The translations under genes were made by a program, and so were the position numbers. The notes beneath the pieces were generated by a model, which saw only the letters and a program-made list of their open reading frames with translations, did no database searches and was not told the origin of the DNA. Shown here piece by piece: positions 41,558 through 48,839 of a stretch of 50,553 nucleotides of DNA (position 1 is the first letter of the stretch; each line of letters starts with the position of its first letter). Source of the stretch: Pseudobdellovibrionaceae bacterium (GTDB taxonomy: Bacteria; Bdellovibrionota; Bdellovibrionia; Bdellovibrionales; JAMPXM01); NCBI GenBank assembly GCA_021463345.1, contig JAJTYM010000028.1, forward strand, positions 1 to 50,553, in the 5' to 3' direction.

Positions 41558-42625
41558 ATGAGCCGAAACTCGAGACGCGATTTTCTGAAGAACGCGGCGC
41601 TGCTGGGGGTGGCGACGCTTCCCATGTCGCTGGTGCGCCTGTCCTTCGCCAAGAGCGGCGACGACTTCACGTTCGCCTACATCTCGGATTCCCACATCCA
41701 GCACATCAAGGGGAACCAGTTCGTGCGCAACTGGGACATGGGCCTGAAGCGCGCCGTGGCCGAGGCGAACCTCCTCGTGCCGAAGCCCGACTTCGTCGTC
41801 TACGGCGGCGATCTCGCGCAACTCGGGACGAAAGCGGAACTCGACCATGGGGCCGAGATCATGTCCGCGCTCAAGTACAAAACCCACTACGTGATGGGCG
41901 AGCACGACTACTACCTGGACCTCGGGGCCTATTGGGAGAAACTCTTCGGTCCTCAGTGGCATAGTTTCGACCACAAGGGCGTGCATTTCATCGTCCTCAA
42001 CAGCGTCCTCACCCACCACCACTGGACCTACGAGCGCTGGCCCACGGCCGAGCGCCGCATGGCCGAGATGTCGGGCCTCGACAACCCGAACGGCTCGCCG
42101 TTCATGGTCGGCGAAAAACAACGGGAGTGGCTCAAGAACGACCTGGCGAAGGTGCCGAAATCCACGCCGATCGTCGTCTTCTCGCACTCCCCCCTGCAGA
42201 AGATCTTCAAAGGCTGGAATTTCTGGACCGACGACGCCGAGCAGGTCCAGGCGATCCTCAAGCCTTTCCAGCGCGTCAGCGTGATCTACGGGCACGTGCA
42301 CCAGATCCAGTACAACCAGATCGGCAACATCTCGTTCCACTCCGTGATGGCGACCGCCTGGCCCTGGCCGTATCCGCAGTCCTACGCCCTGGCCGAAAGC
42401 CATCTCCCGGTGCTGACGGTGCCGATGAATCGCGCCGACCCGTTCTTCGAGCGCGACGCCACCGGCTGGCAGTTCATGAACGTGAAAACGGGTCGCGTGG
42501 ACCTCACCTACCAGCTTCCCAACAACACGACCCGGACGGTGGCGTTCAACGCGAAAACCGGCAAACCGGGCGACATCGCGTACCAGGAAAAAACGAAGCG
42601 GATCCCGCCGCAGGATCACTACTGA
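41558..42625 (+). CDS. Tat-exported metallophosphoesterase
   Basis: The 355-residue protein has a twin-arginine signal (NSRRDFLKNAALLGVATLP) and calcineurin-like metal motifs: DSH (44-46), GGDL (Asp85), GEHD (114-117) in place of the usual GNHD, FSHSPL (His210) and YGHVHQ (246-248). Replacement of the metal-binding Asn by Glu is unusual and may change the metal or the reaction. It starts 11 bases after the peroxidase stop and would be exported folded with its metal. Its substrate is unknown. Confidence 0.9.
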   Translation: MSRNSRRDFLKNAALLGVATLPMSLVRLSFAKSGDDFTFAYISDSHIQHIKGNQFVRNWDMGLKRAVAEANLLVPKPDFVVYGGDLAQLGTKAELDHGAEIMSALKYKTHYVMGEHDYYLDLGAYWEKLFGPQWHSFDHKGVHFIVLNSVLTHHHWTYERWPTAERRMAEMSGLDNPNGSPFMVGEKQREWLKNDLAKVPKSTPIVVFSHSPLQKIFKGWNFWTDDAEQVQAILKPFQRVSVIYGHVHQIQYNQIGNISFHSVMATAWPWPYPQSYALAESHLPVLTVPMNRADPFFERDATGWQFMNVKTGRVDLTYQLPNNTTRTVAFNAKTGKPGDIAYQEKTKRIPPQDHY

Positions 42626-42637
42626 CGAAAAGGAGCC

Positions 42638-43048
42638 ATGAAGATGAAATACGCAATCGCCGCCGCCTTCGCAGCCCTGCTCGCGATGCCCGCGGCTCTC
42701 GCCGACGAATTCACCAAAAAGGACATGGAACGCTGGCAGAAGGACTTCGACGACGCCGCCAAGCTCGGACGCGCGCTTTGGGTGAACGACGCGCCGATCA
42801 AGCTCGGCACCAACGGCGTCGCCTGCGCCCAATGCCATCCGAACGCGGCGAACACGCACCCGGAAACCTACCCCAAGTTCCAAAAACAGATCGGCCGCGT
42901 GGCCGCTCTGTGGGAAATGGTCAACTGGTGCATTCGCAATCCCCTTGAGGGCAAGAACCTCTCCGCCGACTCCAAAGAGATGATCGCCCTGCAGGCCTAC
43001 ATCGCGTCCGAGCGCAAGGGCGTGAAACTCGCTCCGGGGAAACACTGA
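42638..43048 (+). CDS. Periplasmic monohaem cytochrome c
   Basis: The 136-residue protein has a signal peptide (AAAFAALLAMPAALA), one CAQCH haem motif (about 64-68) in NGVACAQCHPNAANTHPETYPKFQ, and a possible axial Met in ALWEMVNWC or SKEMIALQAY. The phrase KLGRALWVND...ACAQCH...KFQKQIGRVAALWEMVNWCIRNPLEG resembles SoxA/DHC-type small cytochromes. It lies 12 bases after the phosphoesterase and may pass electrons to the di-haem peroxidase of the same operon. Confidence 0.9.
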   Translation: MKMKYAIAAAFAALLAMPAALADEFTKKDMERWQKDFDDAAKLGRALWVNDAPIKLGTNGVACAQCHPNAANTHPETYPKFQKQIGRVAALWEMVNWCIRNPLEGKNLSADSKEMIALQAYIASERKGVKLAPGKH

Positions 43049-43049
43049 C

Positions 43050-43550
43050 ATGGCGGCGCGTCTTCTCGTCCCGCTGCTCGCCCTGTGCTTCGGCTTCCCA
43101 CCCGCGTCCGCGGACGACGGACCAACGCCAGAGCTCAAGAAGCACGGGAACTTCTACGTGGGACCGGCGCTCACGACGGGCATGCTCAAGGATTTCAAGG
43201 CCAAAGGCGGGGCCACCGTGATCGATCTCCGTGGTTTCGAGGAAAAAGGCGAATGCGGGGAAGCGGCCGTCGCGGCGAAAATGGGGATCAGATACTACGC
43301 CGCGCCGATGCCCAAGTCGGACCCGGTGACGAACGAAGCGGTCGACGCCGTCAATCGCGTCCTCGCCGACGCCGAAAAGGGCAAGCCCGTGCTGCTCACG
43401 TGCTCCACGGGCAGCCGCGCGGCCGCCTTTCTCGCCGTGCGCCTGGCGCGCGAGGAGAAGATGCCCGTCGAACAAGCCATCGCGGCGGCGAGAGCGCTGG
43501 GCCTCAAGCCCGCCACGGAAGAGCTCGTGCGAATGTACCTGAAACCCTGA
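43050..43550 (+). CDS. Exported phosphatase-like protein of the DUF442/BLH type (CX4R)
   Basis: The 166-residue protein has a signal peptide (LLVPLLALCFGFPPASA) and a fold like the beta-lactamase-hydrolase-like phosphatase (DUF442) or dual-specificity phosphatases: NFYVGPALTTGMLKDFKAKGGATVIDLRGFEE, then VLLTCSTGSRAAAF with Cys118 and Arg123 as a CX4R loop. Family members include sulfide- and redox-linked enzymes. It begins one base after the cytochrome stop, last in the operon. Export of this family is unusual enough to note. Confidence 0.82.
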   Translation: MAARLLVPLLALCFGFPPASADDGPTPELKKHGNFYVGPALTTGMLKDFKAKGGATVIDLRGFEEKGECGEAAVAAKMGIRYYAAPMPKSDPVTNEAVDAVNRVLADAEKGKPVLLTCSTGSRAAAFLAVRLAREEKMPVEQAIAAARALGLKPATEELVRMYLKP

Positions 43551-43554
43551 AACT

Positions 43555-43569
43555 GGGGGTTGAACCCCC
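43555..43569 (+). terminator. Weak hairpin after the peroxidase operon
   Basis: GGGGG-TTGAA-CCCCC begins five bases after the last stop of the operon. There is no T-tract after it, so it may be an mRNA-end stabiliser more than a true terminator. Confidence 0.3.
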
Positions 43570-43595
43570 TCTACGGTGGGCAAGGCGCCCTAGAC

Positions 43596-44471
43596 TCAGC
43601 CCACGCTCGCCTTCAGGAGATCGATCAGTTTCAACGCCGCTTTGCCGAGCGACTCTCGGGGCCGGTGGTAAAGACGCGGGCGCAGGGTGTGGGCGTTCGC
43701 GATCTCGCTCGGTATTTTCTTGAATGCGCCGCTGCGCAGCTCTTTGGCGATCATCTCCTCCGGGAGCCAGCCGAACGCGAGGCCCGCGGCGATGAATTCA
43801 CGCTTGGCGTGGAAATCGCCAACGGTGAACATCGGGCGCCTCTCGAGTTCCGAGGTGCTCAAACCCAGCACGCCCTTCGAACCCCGGATCGCGACGAAGT
43901 CGCGAGCGCGCAGCTCATCGACGCCCCATTTCGATCCGCCCGCGAGCGGGTGGGTTCTCGCGCAGACCAAAGCGATCCGCACGGGCTTGAGCGCGACCGA
44001 TGGGAGCCCCCCGTTCCGGATCGGCGACAGCAGGATCATGAGATCGGCGTTTCGGCGGAAGAACTCGTCTTCGACCTCCTCGAGGTGCGACTCGAACGCT
44101 TCGACTTGCGTCGAAACACCGGTTTCGCGCAGGGCGCGAATCGACGAGACGATGGCCCTCTGATTGAAAACCCCGTCGGCCACGATCTGAACGCGTGGCT
44201 CCCAGCCCGACTTCAGCGTGCGGCAGAAGCCGAGGAAGTCTTCGTATCCCCGCTGGACCTTCGCCCCGTGCATCAAGACCGCGCGGCCCTCGGCCGTGAG
44301 GCGCGATCGATAGCCGCTGCGGTCGACGAGCTTCAACTCGAGGCCTTCTTCGAGGGTCCGGATCAAATGGTTGAGCGCCCCGTAGCTTTTTCGGAGGGCC
44401 ACGGCGGCGCGATGGAAGCTTTTCTCCTGCTCAAGCGCCTCGAGGGCCCGCAATTGATCGATGGTCACCAC
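43596..44471 (-). CDS. LysR-family transcriptional regulator
   Basis: The 291-residue protein has the N-terminal LysR winged HTH (MVTIDQLRALEALEQEKSFHRAAVALRKSYGALNHLIRTLEEGLELKLVDR) and a substrate-binding effector domain (about 90-291). It is divergent from the tryptophanase-family gene, with the palindrome at 44,504-44,527 between them, which is the usual LysR arrangement. It likely senses a substrate or product of that lyase. Confidence 0.93.
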   Translation of the reverse strand: MVTIDQLRALEALEQEKSFHRAAVALRKSYGALNHLIRTLEEGLELKLVDRSGYRSRLTAEGRAVLMHGAKVQRGYEDFLGFCRTLKSGWEPRVQIVADGVFNQRAIVSSIRALRETGVSTQVEAFESHLEEVEDEFFRRNADLMILLSPIRNGGLPSVALKPVRIALVCARTHPLAGGSKWGVDELRARDFVAIRGSKGVLGLSTSELERRPMFTVGDFHAKREFIAAGLAFGWLPEEMIAKELRSGAFKKIPSEIANAHTLRPRLYHRPRESLGKAALKLIDLLKASVG

Positions 44472-44503
44472 TTCATGCCCCCAGCAAGATGATCCGTACG
44501 ATA

Positions 44504-44527
44504 GACCAAGTCGATCTAAATTTGGTC
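44504..44527. promoter_or_regulatory. LysR-type palindrome GACCAA-N12-TTGGTC
   Basis: GACCAA (44,504-44,509) and TTGGTC (44,522-44,527) form an inverted repeat upstream of both the LysR gene and the lyase gene. Its location fits the binding site of the LysR regulator. Confidence 0.55.
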
Positions 44528-44614
44528 GTTTTTTTGAACTATTAATTCCGTTATGTTCTCACGCGAGGCGACTCCCTGAACAACCCCGCCCGCTCCCATA
44601 GGAAACCCATCGTC

Positions 44615-46003
44615 ATGCACGCCGATTTCGATCCCGAAGCCCTCACGATCTTCGAGCCTTTCCGGGTGAAAACGGTTGAACCCTTGCCCCTGCCCTCGCG
44701 CGAGGAGCGGGAGCTCGCGATCCGTCGCGCGGCGTTCAACCTCTTCGCCCTTCCCGCCGCCGCGGTCACCTTCGATTTCCTCACGGACAGCGGAACAAGC
44801 GCGATGTCGGCCCGCCAATGGTCGGCGATGATGACCGGCGACGAATCGTACGCCGGAGCGAAGAGCTTTTTCCGCTTTGAAGAAGCCGTGCGCGGCCTCA
44901 CCGGAATCGAACACGCGATCCCGACCCACCAGGGCCGCTCAGCCGAGGCTCTCCTCGCGAAGGCCCTCGTGAAACCGGGCCACGTCGTGCCGGGCAACAC
45001 GCACTTCGACACCACGCGCGCCAACATCGAAGCCGCCGGGGCTTCGGCTCTGGACCTGCCCTGCGATGAAAACGAGGACTCCTCGTCGCCGTTTCCCTTC
45101 AAGGGGAACGTCGACCTCGTGAAACTCGAGAAAGTCCTGAAGGACGGCAAGCCGCCGTTTTTCGTGATGACGGTCACGAACAACTCCGTCGGCGGCCAGC
45201 CGGTCTCGATGGCGAACGTCGCGGCGGCGAAGGCGCTGCTCGAACGCCATGGCGTGCCCCTCGTCATCGACGCCGCGCGCTTCGCCGAGAACTGCTTTTT
45301 CATCCAACAACGCGAACCCGGGCTCGAGAAAACGAGCGTGAAAGACATAGCGGCGAAACTTTTCTCATACGCCGACGCGGTCGTCATGAGCGCGAAAAAG
45401 GACGCTCTCGTGAACACCGGCGGCTTCATCGCGGTCCGCGACGGCGGGCTCGCCGAAACGATCCGTCATCTCATGGTCTTGACCGAAGGGTTCCCCACCT
45501 ACGGCGGCCTCGCGGGCCGCGACATGGAGGCTCTCGCCGTCGGCCTAGAGGAAGTGCTCGACGAATCCTATCTCCGCTACCGCGTCCGCAGCGTCGAATA
45601 CTTCGGGTCGGGAATCGAGGCTTGCGGATTCCGCGTCGTGAAGCCTTTCGGCGGGCACGCCGTTTACATAGACGCCGGCAAGAGCCTCCCGCACATCCCG
45701 GCGCTCCAGTACCCGGGCCAATCTTTGTGCGTGGAACTTTACCGGCGCATGGGTTTGCGCGCGGTCGAAGTCGGTTCAGTGATGCTCGGGCGCCGCGATC
45801 ACGAAACAGGCCATGAAACCCCGGCCCCGAAAGAGCTCGTTCGACTCGCCCTCCCAAGGCGCGTCTACACTCAAAGCCATATCGATTACCTTCTCGAGAA
45901 AATGTCGTCCTTGACGCCGATGCTTTCGGAATTCAAGGGGTACCGGATCACCCGCCAGAGCAGGTACTTACGCCACTTCACTGCCAAGTTCGAACCGCTT
46001 TGA
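44615..46003 (+). CDS. Tryptophanase/tyrosine phenol-lyase family PLP enzyme
   Basis: The 462-residue beta-eliminating lyase begins FEPFRVKTVEPLPLPSREERE as tryptophanases do, with FDFLTDSGTSAMSARQW, THQGRSAEALL, PGNTHFDTTRANIE, TNNSVGGQPVSMAN, the PLP lysine in SYADAVVMSAKKDALVN, GGLAGRDMEALAVGLEE and QYPGQSLCVELYRRMGLRAVEVG. It splits tryptophan (to indole) or tyrosine (to phenol), pyruvate and ammonia; which one cannot be decided by eye. No tnaC leader or tnaB transporter is apparent. Control is probably by the divergent LysR. Confidence 0.92.
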   Translation: MHADFDPEALTIFEPFRVKTVEPLPLPSREERELAIRRAAFNLFALPAAAVTFDFLTDSGTSAMSARQWSAMMTGDESYAGAKSFFRFEEAVRGLTGIEHAIPTHQGRSAEALLAKALVKPGHVVPGNTHFDTTRANIEAAGASALDLPCDENEDSSSPFPFKGNVDLVKLEKVLKDGKPPFFVMTVTNNSVGGQPVSMANVAAAKALLERHGVPLVIDAARFAENCFFIQQREPGLEKTSVKDIAAKLFSYADAVVMSAKKDALVNTGGFIAVRDGGLAETIRHLMVLTEGFPTYGGLAGRDMEALAVGLEEVLDESYLRYRVRSVEYFGSGIEACGFRVVKPFGGHAVYIDAGKSLPHIPALQYPGQSLCVELYRRMGLRAVEVGSVMLGRRDHETGHETPAPKELVRLALPRRVYTQSHIDYLLEKMSSLTPMLSEFKGYRITRQSRYLRHFTAKFEPL

Positions 46004-46128
46004 CGCCGAACCCTCGCCCGAACCCGCCAAGGTCCCGGAGCCTCGGCCCCAGAACGTGTTTGAGCCGGATCAGGCGGAGGGCATTCAAGGCCAGGAGCGG
46101 CTCGCACGAATACGCTCAGTCGGATGCC

Positions 46129-46944
46129 CTATCGAACCGCCGCTCCGCCGCCGGGCCGCCCTCCTGAAGCGGAGGCGCGTTCGGTCACTTCGACTTTGCA
46201 GTGGGCGCGCTTGATCCCCGGTTTGTCGACGCATCCCCGGGACCGGTACGCCTTCGCCTCCTCTCGAGACGCGAAGTGGCTCACGATCTCCCCGTCGCGG
46301 ATCACCGTTTCCATGGGCTCATCCAATGATCGCACCAGAAAGCAGCCGCTCGCGCCGACCTGCTTGACCAGCGCGGCGTCCGCCCTCCGCTCGCAATCCG
46401 AGCGCTTCGCGAACGTTTCGCCGGCGACGCTGTAACTGGCTTGCGGGGAACTCTCGACGATTTTATTCCCCTCTCTGCGCTCTTCGGAATCCGACGCCTC
46501 CGATCTCGAGCTCTTCGCCCAAGAGCGCCTGAGCGAACTTCTCTCGATCTGCGCGAGCGCGATCCCGGCCTTGTCCAAAGGGATTCTAAACGTGCATCGG
46601 GAGCCGTCGGCATCGCAATGCTCAGGGTTGATCAAAAGCACCCCGAGCCGACCTATCGCGCTGCGGCCGACCTTATCCAGCCCAACCGTGAACTCAATCT
46701 CCGCTTTCGCGAGCGCCTCCTCCAGACCCTTCGCCTGCAGGTTTTGCTTCTCGGTCCGCTTCTTAGGATCCGAACTCTTTATGAGCCCGAGCTCCTCGCG
46801 TTTCGCATCAAAGCCGCGTTTCGAACGCGTGATCATCGCGCGCGCCTGATCGATGCCCGTCTCCTCGCTCGATGGGGCCTCCGCGCGAGCGAGTGTTTGC
46901 GCAAAAAGCAGAACCGGAACGAGGAACAAAGCCTTACGAGACAT
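46129..46944 (-). CDS. Exported hypothetical protein
   Basis: The 271-residue protein has a signal peptide (KALFLVPVLLFAQTLARA), then a Lys/Glu/Arg-rich helical region (about 30-90) and a domain with cysteines (EHCDADGSRCTF, DCERRADA, SGCFLV, GCVDKPG, HCKVEV) suited to disulfides. An AAAGGTGGG site precedes the ATG at 46,944; the frame itself runs to 47,049. Not recognised. Confidence 0.72.
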   Translation of the reverse strand: MSRKALFLVPVLLFAQTLARAEAPSSEETGIDQARAMITRSKRGFDAKREELGLIKSSDPKKRTEKQNLQAKGLEEALAKAEIEFTVGLDKVGRSAIGRLGVLLINPEHCDADGSRCTFRIPLDKAGIALAQIERSSLRRSWAKSSRSEASDSEERREGNKIVESSPQASYSVAGETFAKRSDCERRADAALVKQVGASGCFLVRSLDEPMETVIRDGEIVSHFASREEAKAYRSRGCVDKPGIKRAHCKVEVTERASASGGRPGGGAAVR

Positions 46945-47138
46945 GGTCTTGACCCACCTTTCGTTTTCAAATGCGCGCCCGGCAGCCCGCGAGGTCGCGG
47001 GCCCGCAAAGCGAGGCCCGCGCAGATTCCGCATTCGGGCACCGGTCCACATTACCATAGATGAAAACTCAGCTGACCAAATCCTAGACGGTCCAAACGTC
47101 CTGCGGAGGCTTGTGGGAGGGGGGCTGGCCAAAAGCGG

Positions 47139-48188
47139 CTATTCCTCCTTCGGAACGACCCGCGACCTGACCTTCGCCGCGTAAACCTTCCTGACCCGGC
47201 CGTCGTCGTCTTCGTCGAAGATGTCCCCGACGACCTCTTCCAGGATGTCCTCCATCGTGACGATCCCGAGGCGCTCGCCCGCGCTGGAGAACACGACCGT
47301 CATGTGGTTCCGCCTCTCCTGCATGACCCCGAGGACCCCCAGCGCCGAATCCGTCGGCCGCACCTTCAAAGCGGGTCGAACGATGGACTGCCAGTTCCGC
47401 TCGCCGGATTCCTTCAAAGCGACGAACTCCTTCGTGTGGAGGATCCCGACGACATGGCCGTTTTCCGTGACCGGCAGCCTCGTATGGCCGGAGCTCAGCA
47501 CCACTTGGGTGATCTGCTCGATGGAGTCCGTGCTCTTCACGAAGTTGACCTGGGACCAGGGTAGCAGGATGTCGTTGATCTTCTTCTTCTCTATGCCGGC
47601 CATGTTCAGCATCAGCGTCTGGTGCACGGGGGAGAATTCATCCAGCTCGATCGTCGTTTGCGCGGGCGCGCCGGACGGCCTGGACCTCTTGAAAAAGGCC
47701 TTCAGGATCCGCTTCGTCGACCACTCCAACACGCCGACGATCGGAGACAACACCCGATCCGCGATGAACAGGGCGGGCGCGCCGGCGAGAACGATCCTCA
47801 ACGGAGTGCGCAGCGCGAGGGTCTTGGGGACCAGCTCTCCGACAACGACGCTCAAATAAGTGATCGGCGTGACCACGAGCAGCACCGCGATGATCTCGGC
47901 GCTCAGCTCACGGAACCCGAGCTGCACGAAAAACGGCTCGATGTTCTCCGCGGCCCCCGAACCGCCGACGGCGGCGGCGACGGCCCCCACCAGCGTGATG
48001 CCGACCTGGATGATGGAAAGCGTCCGCTCGGGGCTCTCCCGCAAGGAGCTCAATCGCTGGGCCGCCATGTTCCCGCGCCTGGCCGCGCTGCGAAGCTCGG
48101 GCCTGGACACGGAGACGAAGGCCATTTCATAGGCCGCGAAAAGGGCGTTCAAAAATAAACATGTTGCGATTATAATTATTTCTTCCAT
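47139..48188 (-). CDS. CNNM/HlyC-CorC type transporter with CBS pair (short form)
   Basis: The 349-residue protein has an N-terminal CNNM (DUF21) domain of three or four spans, with NALFAAYEMAFVSVSRPEL and PITYLSVVVGELVPKTLAL, followed by a CBS pair (about 210-335, HTRLPVTENGHVVGILHTKEFV and GIVTMEDILEEVVGDIFDE). It ends after the CBS pair, with no C-terminal CorC_HlyC FAD-like domain, so it is shorter than the usual 420-450 residues. The family is linked to Mg2+/Co2+ transport. Confidence 0.9.
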   Translation of the reverse strand: MEEIIIIATCLFLNALFAAYEMAFVSVSRPELRSAARRGNMAAQRLSSLRESPERTLSIIQVGITLVGAVAAAVGGSGAAENIEPFFVQLGFRELSAEIIAVLLVVTPITYLSVVVGELVPKTLALRTPLRIVLAGAPALFIADRVLSPIVGVLEWSTKRILKAFFKRSRPSGAPAQTTIELDEFSPVHQTLMLNMAGIEKKKINDILLPWSQVNFVKSTDSIEQITQVVLSSGHTRLPVTENGHVVGILHTKEFVALKESGERNWQSIVRPALKVRPTDSALGVLGVMQERRNHMTVVFSSAGERLGIVTMEDILEEVVGDIFDEDDDGRVRKVYAAKVRSRVVPKEE

Positions 48189-48299
48189 ATTCCATCTCTC
48201 CGCGCCGGCGGCGCGAAGCGTTCAAAGTCGTTTCTGAAGCGGAATTTAAAACGAAGCCCACCGCCAGGAGACACCGGGCGGCTTCCGACCGAACGGTTC

Positions 48300-48719
48300 C
48301 TAAATGAGCAAGACCCTGTGGCGGATGTAACGAGGCGGATGAGTGGTGATGGACCGCCTGTATTCCGCCAAAGCGGAGCGCCATCTTTCAATCCGATAGA
48401 CCAAAGCCGCCACGTCGGAAAACGCGGCGTCAAAGGGTCGAATGCCGTCCTGGCGTTTGTAGAGAGAGGGGTTCAGGACGCGCACGGCATGGTACCCATC
48501 GCTCAGTGAATGGGCGGCGGCCTTCGCTTCCAATCGGGATTCGATCGAACAAAGAGGCGATGGCAAGTCGAAATTCGCGCCAAAAGCGAACAGGAGCGCC
48601 ACCAGGAGCGCGGCACCGCCGAAGGCACGGGCTATGAACGGGGGAATCGATAAATGACTATTGGCACCGTCGGGGTCGTCATCCATAGGATGAGAGCAGG
48701 CTACAGGGCCGGCTTTCAT
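48300..48719 (-). CDS. Hypothetical protein with one membrane span
   Basis: The 139-residue product (from the Met at 48,719; Met at 48,686 also possible) has a hydrophobic segment (PFIARAFGGAALLVALLFAFGA) and an Arg-rich C-terminal half. Coding character is only moderate and no strong ribosome site is seen. It is divergent from the ScsB-type gene, 120 bases away. Confidence 0.45.
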   Translation of the reverse strand: MKAGPVACSHPMDDDPDGANSHLSIPPFIARAFGGAALLVALLFAFGANFDLPSPLCSIESRLEAKAAAHSLSDGYHAVRVLNPSLYKRQDGIRPFDAAFSDVAALVYRIERWRSALAEYRRSITTHPPRYIRHRVLLI

Positions 48720-48839
48720 CTTGTCAAACGACGCCCATGCGGTCCGATGCGCGATCTCGGCGATCCTGGCCGAAGACAACCCCAAAATCACGCGCCCGGC
48801 CTTGTCTCATCGACTCTCAACTCTTAAAGTTTTCGTCAA

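Noticed and set aside
41396-43138. 580-codon open frame on the minus strand
   Set aside because: Antisense shadow of the cytochrome/phosphoesterase operon, with low-complexity Val/His/Arg composition.
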